NCBI GenBank assembly: GCA_964586455.1 | Contig: CAZPHV010000004.1 | Span: forward strand, 88,356 to 152,355 | From: Aquimonas sp964586455 | GTDB taxonomy: Bacteria; Pseudomonadota; Gammaproteobacteria; Xanthomonadales; Xanthomonadaceae | Reading direction: 5' to 3' | Length of the DNA stretch: 64,000 nt | In this document: in pieces, positions 57,721 through 64,000 of the stretch | Position numbering within the stretch: position 1 is the first letter of the stretch | Layout of the letters: each line of letters opens with the position of its first letter | Position numbers and translations under genes: made by a program | The notes under the pieces: model-generated | The model's input: only the letters and a program-made list of their open reading frames with translations | What the model was told of the DNA's origin: nothing | The model's database searches: none

Positions 57721-57805
57721 TTCGTGGCGCGGTGGATTGCCTGGCGGCGGGCCGCCCGCCCTACGTCCGCCCAGTTCCAATCGCGTTCGCTCCCGGACTC
57801 CGCGC

Positions 57806-59242
57806 CTACTCCATCACCACCACGCCGCTGCGCCGTCCGCGCACCACGCTGAGCACCAGCTGCTGCGGTCGCGCTTCGATCACTTCGCCAAAGCTGTCGA
57901 GGCTGTCGATGCGGATGCGGTTGATGCCGGTGACGAGGTCGCCGGCGGCGAGGCCGTTGCGCGCCGCGCGACTGCCTTCGGCTACGCGCTCGACGCGCAC
58001 GCCGGCCACGCCCTGCTGGCGCGAACGCTGCGGCAGGGCGACGAACTCGGCGCCATCCAGGCGTGCGTCCAGCGCACTGCCCAGCAGCAGACTGGGGCGT
58101 GCTTTCAAGCTCAGCTCGATACGTCGCGCCCGCCCATCACGCAGGTATTCCAGCGTCACCGCTTCGCCTACCGGCAGCAGGCCCTCGCGGTTGTACAGGG
58201 TCTGCGGGCTGTCGACCGGCTGCTGGGCGATCGCGGTGATCACATCGCCCGGCTGCAGACCCGCAGCGGCGGCGGGCGAGCCCGGGCGCACGCGCGTGAC
58301 CACTGCGCCGCGGGCAGTGCCGACGTCGAGCATCGCGGCCAGCTGCGGCGTGATCGCCTGGCTCTCGATACCCAGGCTGCCGCGCTGCACGCGGCCGCCG
58401 TCGAGCAGCTGACGCATGATCTCGCTGGCCAGCTCGGCGGGAATCGCGAAGCCGATGCCGACATTGCCGCCCGAGGGGCTGAAGATCGCCGTGTTGATAC
58501 CGACCAGCTCGCCGCGCAGGTTGACCAGCGCGCCGCCGGAGTTGCCCGGGTTGATGCTGGCGTCGGTCTGGATGAAATTCTGATACGCCAGCCCCTGCAG
58601 CCCGGAACGGCCCAGCGCCGAGACGATGCCCGAGGTCACCGTCTGGCCGAGCCCGAAGGGGTTGCCAACCGCCACCACGAAATCGCCCACGCGCAGCGCC
58701 TCGGAGCGCGCCAGCGGAAGCTCGGCCAGGTCGTCGGCCGGAATGCGCAGCACGCCGACGTCGGTGTCGGGATCCGCGCCAACGAATTCGGCGGTGACCG
58801 TGCGGCCATCGGCGAGCGTCACGCTGATGTCGTCGGCGCCTTCGATCACATGGTTGTTGGTCAACACCAGGCCGCGCCGCGCATCGACGATCACGCCCGA
58901 GCCCAGCGACTGCTGCACGCGCTCCTGCGGCACCATCGGCAGGCCGAAGAAATGCCGGAAGAAGGGGTCCTCGGCCATCGGGTTGCGCACCCGCACCACC
59001 GTCTTGCTGTGGATGTTCACCACCGCCGGCATGACCTGTTCAAGCATCGGCGCCAGCGAGGGCAGCGGCTGGCCGTCGACCACCGCCGGCAGGGCGGCAT
59101 GCGCCGGCCGCAGGACGTGGCTGGCGAGCGCGAACAGACCGATCGCGGCGAGGGTAAGCAGCGCGCCGAAGGCGGCACTGTGCAGTCGAAGCTTGGTGAC
59201 GGCGCGACGGGTGTCGCGGGTCTGCGAGGGGTGATGCGACAT
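57806..59242 (-). CDS. DegQ/HtrA-type periplasmic serine protease
   Basis: 478 residues. The N-terminal signal/anchor is AAFGALLTLAAIGLFALASHV. The trypsin-like domain has His in GLVLTNNHVIEGADDISVTL, Asp in GADPDTDVGVLRIPADDL and Ser in TDASINPGNSGGALVNLRGE. Two PDZ domains follow (GAVVTRVRPGSPAAAAGLQP; GVRVERVAEGSRAARNGLAA). It degrades or refolds misfolded envelope proteins. ATG 59242 follows AGGAG at a good distance. The order and two PDZ domains fit DegQ/DegP/MucD; which one cannot be told by eye. Confidence 0.95.
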   Translation of the reverse strand: MSHHPSQTRDTRRAVTKLRLHSAAFGALLTLAAIGLFALASHVLRPAHAALPAVVDGQPLPSLAPMLEQVMPAVVNIHSKTVVRVRNPMAEDPFFRHFFGLPMVPQERVQQSLGSGVIVDARRGLVLTNNHVIEGADDISVTLADGRTVTAEFVGADPDTDVGVLRIPADDLAELPLARSEALRVGDFVVAVGNPFGLGQTVTSGIVSALGRSGLQGLAYQNFIQTDASINPGNSGGALVNLRGELVGINTAIFSPSGGNVGIGFAIPAELASEIMRQLLDGGRVQRGSLGIESQAITPQLAAMLDVGTARGAVVTRVRPGSPAAAAGLQPGDVITAIAQQPVDSPQTLYNREGLLPVGEAVTLEYLRDGRARRIELSLKARPSLLLGSALDARLDGAEFVALPQRSRQQGVAGVRVERVAEGSRAARNGLAAGDLVTGINRIRIDSLDSFGEVIEARPQQLVLSVVRGRRSGVVVME

Positions 59243-59592
59243 GCGGGTCTCCTCTTGACGGGGCTCGACACGGTTCAGTGTGTGCAAGGTGCGGGGCAGG
59301 CAGACCGGCGCAAAGCGCGCGGGTTCCGCAGAGGGGCGCAGCCAGCCGACGCGTGTTCAGCGCCTGCGCCTGAGATAGGGGCGAGGCTTGCCGTCGCCAA
59401 GGTGGATGGCAGCGCGCAAGGCGCAGCGAGGCCGAACCGAGGCTTGCGTCCAGCTCACGGTGGACCCCGTCCGCCGCCCCCGGCCGCACGGCCCACCCTA
59501 TGTGGGCTCGCGGAATCCATCGCGCATCAGCGTGCGTAGGCATTGATTGCCGGCTCGATCGGCAAGCGGCAAGCGGCCCCCGTCCGCGCGGC

Positions 59593-59749
59593 CCATAGGG
59601 TGGGCCCTGGCCCACCATGGCCTCGATGCTCGCGCCAGTCACGACCGAGGCCAGCGTGGAGCTCACGGTGGGCCAGGCCTTGATGCTCGCGCCAGTCACG
59701 ACCGAGGCCAGCATCCCGCTCACGGTGGGCCAGGGCCCACCCTATGTGT
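59593..59749. repeat. 57-bp tandem repeat flanked by inverted GGGTGGGCC palindromes
   Basis: Two 57-bp units starting GATGCTCGCGCCAGTCACGA lie at 59625 and 59682. They are bracketed by ATAGGGTGGGCCCTGGCCCA (from 59595) and its inverse ending CCACCCTATG (to 59749). The remainder of 59243-60418 has no supported gene; its right part is the nrdJ promoter and leader. Confidence 0.7.
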
Positions 59750-59956
59750 ATCGCGCAAACCGCAAACCGCAACCACCGGCCGCAACCACCGGCCGCGCGT
59801 TCGAGCGCTGTTGGCACCCCCGAGCGCCGGTCATCTGCATGCGCTCTTCACAACTTCAGCTTGGACCTGCCTGTACTGCCAAAGGCGCGCATCCGCGTGC
59901 CGCAAGCGCTTCATAAATCGCCGCCTCGATCAAGCGGTTTTCCACAGATTTTTGCG

Positions 59957-60014
59957 TTGACACCCGTTTTGACCGGGCGTAGCGTACTGGGTCGTTGTCC
60001 ACTAGATCTTGTGG
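59957..60014 (+). promoter_or_regulatory. nrdJ promoter with NrdR-box-like palindrome
   Basis: TTGACA (59957-59962), a 17-bp spacer and TAGCGT (59980-59985) make a sigma70-like promoter. CCACTAGATCTTGTGG (59999-60014) closely fits the NrdR box, near the expected transcript start. A weaker match, CCACAGATTTTTGCGT (59942-59957), overlaps the -35. The leader to the nrdJ ATG would be about 425 nt. Confidence 0.45.
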
Positions 60015-60418
60015 TCTCGCTCGATGCGAAGCCCTACAGATTGGGGTCGCCTCGAAGCTCCACCACAACGCGCCGGCACGGCGCGGGCAATCTCGCAGGC
60101 AACACGCGGGCAGGTCAGGCAGGGGCGGGTAGCAGCGTCACCACGCGGCACAGCGGCAGTACGGAGGGCAGCACATCGGCCGGGGGGCGGTGGGTGGTCA
60201 CTCCAAGCGACACGGGTCCTTGTGGCCCGGCGCACACACAAGAACCCATCAGTCGAGGCGCCAGGGCAGCCCTAAATCGCCCGGACCCCAGCACGTATCG
60301 CGACCGGAGCGCCCGAAGCGCCCCATCCCGAGCGTGCTGTTCATCGCGTGCGTCACGCGCTGAACGGTCCGGAGCCATGCAAGCCCCGTCGTCACGATCA
60401 CAAGAAGAGGCGAATTGG

Positions 60419-63400
60419 ATGAGCAGCGTCAGGCTTGAAACGGTACGTAACGTGGCAACCCCCATCGAACTGCAGCCCGCGTCCTGGGACATCTGGGACA
60501 AGAAGTACCGCCTCAAGACCAAGCAGGGCGAGGCCGTCGATACGAGCATCGACGACACCTACCGGCGCGTCGCGCGCGCTTTGGCCGACGCCGAGCCCAC
60601 CGTCGAAAAGCAGAAGTACTGGTTCGAGCGCTTTCTGTGGGCGCTGCGCCGCGGTGCCATTCCCGCCGGCCGCATCACCTCGAACGCCGGCGCGCTGGAG
60701 CACAAACCCGCCACCAGCACGATCAACTGCACCGTCTCGGGCACCATCCCCGATTCGATGGACGGCATCCTTGAGAAAGTCCACGAGGCCGGGCTGACGC
60801 TCAAGGCCGGCTGCGGCATCGGCTACGAGTTCAGCACCCTGCGTCCGCGCGGTGCCTTCGTCGCGGGTGCGGGCGCCTACACCTCGGGCCCGATGTCCTT
60901 CATGGATATCTACGACAAGATGTGCTTCACCGTCAGCAGCGCCGGCGGCCGCCGCGGCGCGCAGATGGGCACCTTTGACGTGTCGCACCCGGACGTGAAG
61001 GACTTCATCAAGGCCAAGCGCGAAGACGGCCGCCTGCGCCAGTTCAACCTCTCGCTGCTGATCACCGACGAGTTCATGCAGGCGGTGCACGACGACGCCG
61101 AATGGCCGCTGGTGTTCCCGGTCAACAAGAAGGAAGCCGACGAAGTCGACCTCGCCAATGCCACCCAGGTGGTCTGGCGCGACTGGCCGGCGTCCGAGAC
61201 CTACATCACCCGCGACGACGGCCTGGTCGCCTGCAAGATCTACGGCCACGTCCGCGCGCGCCATCTGTGGGACATGATCATGGTCTCGACGTATGACTAC
61301 GCCGAGCCGGGCTTCATCCTGATCGACCGCGTCAACGAGATGAACAACAACTGGTGGTGCGAGAACATTCGCGCGACCAACCCCTGCGTCACGGCGGATA
61401 CCTGGGTGCAGACCGCCGAAGGCCCGCGCCAGGTTTCCGACCTGCTGGGCCAGAGCTTCCGGGCGCGCGTCGACGGTGTCGACCACGCCACCGGCGCCGA
61501 AGGCTTCTTCAAGACCGCGACCAAACCGGTTGTTCGGCTGCAGACCGAAGAAGGCCACAGCCTGCGCCTGACCGCTGACCATCGCGTGCGGCGGATCAGC
61601 CAGCAGAACCGCTGGACCCAGCAGACCGAATGGTGTGCCGCGGGCGAGCTCAAGAGCGGTGATCGCGTGCTGCTGAACAATCATCGCAGCGGCAACCAGT
61701 GGAGCGGCGCCCGCACGCAGGAGCAGGGCTATCTGCTGGGCCTGCTGGTGGGCGACGGCACGCTGAAGTCCGAAGCCGCCGTGCTATCGGTGTGGCCGCA
61801 GGCTGCAGCTGTGAATGCGGGCGGCAATGCGCCCGTGGCCCTGATGGACGAGGCCCTGCGCTGCGCACAGAGCCTGACGCACCGCACTGACTTTGCCGGC
61901 TGGTCGGAAGTGCAAGGTCGCGGCGAGTTCCGCCTGAAGTCCGCCGCACTGCGCGATCTCGCCTTCGAGCTGGGCATGCAGCCGGGCGACAAGTGCATCT
62001 CGCCCGAGTTGGAGAAGAGCTCCAGCGCGTTCTATCAAGGCTTCCTGCGCGGTCTGTTCGATGCCGATGGCAGCGTGCAGGGCAGCCAGGAGAAGGGTGT
62101 CAGCGTGCGTCTGGCGCAGAGTGACCTGACGCGGCTTGAAGCCGCGCAGCGCATGCTGTTGCGTCTGGGTATCCATGCGCGTCTGTACCGTGACCGTCGT
62201 CCGGCCGGCAGCAGCCTGTTGCCCGACGGCCACGGTGGCCGCAAGGCCTACCCGACCCAGGCCCAGCACGAGCTGGTGATCAGCGGAGACAACCTGCCGC
62301 TGTTCGCCGAGCAGATCGGCTTTGCCGATACCAGCAAGGCGCTGCGTCTGAAGGCCCTGCTGGGCAGCTACAAGCGCCGCCTGAACCGTGAGCGCTTCAC
62401 CGCCACTGTCGAGTCGATTGAGGCCGACGGTATCGAGGACGTGTTCGATGTGCAGGTTCCGGGCATCAACACCTTCGACGGAAATGGTCTGCATGCGCAC
62501 AATTGCGGCGAGCAGCCCCTGCCGCCCTACGGCGCCTGCCTGCTCGGCTCGATCAACCTGACCACCTTCGTGCGCGATGCCTTCACCGACAAGGCGCGCT
62601 TCGACTGGGAGGAATACAAGGAAGTCGTGCGCGTGTTCACCCGCATGCTCGACAACGTTGTAGAAGTGAACGGCCTGCCGCTGCCGCAGCAGCAGGCGGA
62701 GATTCTGCGCAAGCGTCGCCACGGCATGGGCTTCCTCGGCCTGGGTAGCACCGTGACCATGCTGCGCATGCCCTACGGCAGCCCCGAGAGCTGCGAGTTC
62801 ACCGAAGCCGTGGCCCGCGAAATGGCCGTGGCCGGCTGGGAAGTCGCACTGGCCCTGGCCGAAGAAAAAGGCCCCGCGCCGATCATGGACGAGGACTTCA
62901 CCGTCAGCGCAGAGATGCTGCGCAAGCGCCCGGAAATGGCGAAAGACGGCTGGACGATCGGCCAGACCATCAAGGGCCGCGAGCTGCACGCCAAGTACAG
63001 CCGTTACATGCAGAAGGTCGCTACGGTGGCGCCCGAGCTGGTGGCCAAGCTCGCCGAGAAAGGCGGCCGCTTCACCCACCACAGCTCGATCGCGCCGACC
63101 GGCACCATCAGCCTCAGCTTGGCCAACAACGCCAGCAACGGCATCGAGCCCAGCTTCGCCCACCACTACAGCCGCAACATCATCCGCGAAGGCAAGAAGT
63201 CGAAAGAGAAGGTCGAGGTGCTGAGCTACGAGCTGCTGGCCTACCGCAACCTGGTCAACGCCGAGGCCATGCCGTATGCGCAGGATGAGAAGGCCAAGCT
63301 GCCCGACTACTTTGTTGCAGCGGATGACATCACGCCCAAGGCGCATGTCGACATCCAGGCCGCCGCGCAGATCTGGGTCGACAGCTCGATCAGCAAGACC

Positions 63401-63685
63401 GCGAACGTCCCCACGGATTACCCCTACGAGGACTTCAAGGACATCTACCGCTACGCCCACAGCAAGGGCCTGAAGGGCTGCACCACCTTCCGCTTCAACC
63501 CCGCCGCCTTCCAGGGCGTGCTGGTGAAAGAAGCCGACCTCGAAAACACCACCTACCGCTTCGAACTCGAAGACGGCAGCGTGGTGGAAGTGAAGGGCAA
63601 CGAGCAGATCGAATACGACGGCGAAATGCACACCGCCGCCAACCTCTTCGACGCACTCAAGGAGGGTTATTACGGCAAGTTCTGA
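60419..63685 (+). CDS. nrdJ: Class II (adenosylcobalamin) ribonucleotide reductase with intein
   Basis: 1088-residue precursor; 715 after intein removal. Reduces ribonucleotides to deoxyribonucleotides with a B12 radical. The first redox Cys is in STINCTVSGTIPDS (Cys104). The active-site segment NP|CGEQPLPPYGACLLGSINL holds the thiyl Cys, Glu and the second redox Cys eleven residues on. The later phosphate loop is SIAPTGTISLSLANNASNGI. The end, GEMHTAANLFDALKEGYYGKF, resembles NrdJa of Pseudomonas, whose NrdJb partner is separate; no nrdJb appears in the remaining 315 bp. ATG 60419 follows AAGAGGCG; an in-frame ATG at 60377 lacks a good site. Confidence 0.93.
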   Translation: MSSVRLETVRNVATPIELQPASWDIWDKKYRLKTKQGEAVDTSIDDTYRRVARALADAEPTVEKQKYWFERFLWALRRGAIPAGRITSNAGALEHKPATSTINCTVSGTIPDSMDGILEKVHEAGLTLKAGCGIGYEFSTLRPRGAFVAGAGAYTSGPMSFMDIYDKMCFTVSSAGGRRGAQMGTFDVSHPDVKDFIKAKREDGRLRQFNLSLLITDEFMQAVHDDAEWPLVFPVNKKEADEVDLANATQVVWRDWPASETYITRDDGLVACKIYGHVRARHLWDMIMVSTYDYAEPGFILIDRVNEMNNNWWCENIRATNPCVTADTWVQTAEGPRQVSDLLGQSFRARVDGVDHATGAEGFFKTATKPVVRLQTEEGHSLRLTADHRVRRISQQNRWTQQTEWCAAGELKSGDRVLLNNHRSGNQWSGARTQEQGYLLGLLVGDGTLKSEAAVLSVWPQAAAVNAGGNAPVALMDEALRCAQSLTHRTDFAGWSEVQGRGEFRLKSAALRDLAFELGMQPGDKCISPELEKSSSAFYQGFLRGLFDADGSVQGSQEKGVSVRLAQSDLTRLEAAQRMLLRLGIHARLYRDRRPAGSSLLPDGHGGRKAYPTQAQHELVISGDNLPLFAEQIGFADTSKALRLKALLGSYKRRLNRERFTATVESIEADGIEDVFDVQVPGINTFDGNGLHAHNCGEQPLPPYGACLLGSINLTTFVRDAFTDKARFDWEEYKEVVRVFTRMLDNVVEVNGLPLPQQQAEILRKRRHGMGFLGLGSTVTMLRMPYGSPESCEFTEAVAREMAVAGWEVALALAEEKGPAPIMDEDFTVSAEMLRKRPEMAKDGWTIGQTIKGRELHAKYSRYMQKVATVAPELVAKLAEKGGRFTHHSSIAPTGTISLSLANNASNGIEPSFAHHYSRNIIREGKKSKEKVEVLSYELLAYRNLVNAEAMPYAQDEKAKLPDYFVAADDITPKAHVDIQAAAQIWVDSSISKTANVPTDYPYEDFKDIYRYAHSKGLKGCTTFRFNPAAFQGVLVKEADLENTTYRFELEDGSVVEVKGNEQIEYDGEMHTAANLFDALKEGYYGKF
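61385..62503 (+). mobile_element. LAGLIDADG intein within NrdJ (373 aa)
   Basis: Precursor residues 323-695. Splicing block A CVTADTWVQT begins with the essential Cys1. Block B carries TxxH in RLTADHRVRR, block F is EDVFDVQV, and block G NGLHAHN ends with the His-Asn pair, followed by +1 Cys. A homing endonuclease lies between: YLLGLLVGDGTL and FLRGLFDADGSV are the two LAGLIDADG helices, each with its Asp. All splicing and nuclease residues look intact. The +1 residue is the reductase's own catalytic cysteine. No frameshift or stop interrupts it. Confidence 0.95.
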
Positions 63686-63756
63686 GGACCGCATGCGCTG
63701 AACACCATCGTCTTGCGCAACCCCAAAGCCCGCCAAGGCGCGACCCGAGCACGCAG

Positions 63757-64000
63757 GGCGGATCTTGATCCGCCGCTTCGAACCCACGTAGGGCGGGTCT
63801 TGACCCGCCGCCTGGGCCGCGACATCGAATCCATCGCAACACCACGGTGATCGCGGTGGCGAGACAAAGGAAGGCGCGGCAAGCAGGCAGGCACGACGAC
63901 ACGACCAAGCGCGGCGGATCAAGATCCGCCCTACACGAGCAGCACCGACCCACCGCAACACGCACCAACCCCACGTAGGGCGGGTCTTGACCCGCCGCCT
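63757..64000. repeat. Four GTAGGGCGG(G/A)TCTTGA palindromes after nrdJ
   Basis: AGGGCGGATCTTGATCCGCC (about 63757), GTAGGGCGGGTCTTGACCCG (about 63789), the inverse GGCGGATCAAGATCCGCC (about 63914) and GTAGGGCGGGTCTTGACCCG at the window end (about 63976). The 315-bp end region 63686-64000 contains no gene. Confidence 0.75.

Noticed and set aside
59990..60418. Cobalamin riboswitch upstream of the B12-dependent reductase
   Set aside because: I scanned for the conserved B12-box core and could not find it; a covariance search would be decisive.
61784..63961. A 725-codon minus-strand frame opposite nrdJ and its intein
   Set aside because: Shadow of a gene with all catalytic and intein motifs.

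Overview
The window looks like chromosome from a GC-rich gammaproteobacterium of the Lysobacterales (Xanthomonadales). The supporting signs are a short adenylate kinase next to mpl, a pyrophosphate-type phosphofructokinase, TraB/GumN-like secreted proteins, the block ruvCAB-ybgC-tolQRAB-pal-cpoB-queE-queC-tRNA-Lys, and many intergenic palindromes headed by GTAG, the type known from Stenotrophomonas and relatives. Family or genus cannot be fixed from this sequence. A 100-base run of N (4176-4275) shows it is a draft scaffold.

Layout. 1-26794 is ordinary chromosome: the end of leuB; a DUF998 membrane protein; an orphan AMP-ligase; PPi-phosphofructokinase; an acyltransferase; adk-membrane protein-mpl; an HNH gene; amine oxidase plus ChrR-type cupin; an exporter adaptor plus ATPase with no permease; an M17 aminopeptidase; a CoA-transferase; two tandem TraB/GumN paralogues; a CAP protein; isocitrate dehydrogenase divergent from a small regulator; typA; a cyclophilin; and a Ca2+/Na+ antiporter.

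27290-43593 is a genomic island of about 16.3 kb inserted in the 3' end of tRNA-Lys. It is bounded by a 15-bp direct repeat (TGGTGGGTCGTGAAG) that includes the tRNA CCA end. At the tRNA end lies a P4-type integrase, followed by an AlpA regulator, a 59-residue protein, a CHC2 zinc-finger protein and a Toprim/DUF3987 primase-like protein. This resembles the replication module of a phage satellite or similar integrative element. The cargo is one leftward operon: Fic AMP-transferase, HNH protein, 98-residue unknown, HsdM, HsdS, HsdR and an Hsp70-like ATPase lacking a substrate-binding domain. This is a type I restriction-modification locus with unusual extra genes, and the best candidate here for an undescribed defence variant. 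Two small unknown genes face it at the left end.

43654-56068 is chromosome again: queC and queE (queuosine/7-deazaguanine precursor synthesis), cpoB-pal-tolB-tolA-tolR-tolQ-ybgC (the envelope Tol-Pal system), ruvB, ruvA and ruvC (Holliday junction processing), then an aldo/keto reductase. Several normally tight joints of this block are stretched by intergenic repeats. 56069-64000 holds a YigB-like HAD phosphatase, a DegQ/HtrA-type periplasmic protease, large repeat-filled gaps, and a B12-type (class II) ribonucleotide reductase. The reductase is interrupted by a 373-residue LAGLIDADG intein placed immediately before its catalytic cysteine.

All assignments are by reading motifs and context. 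No database search was possible, and residue positions are counted by eye.
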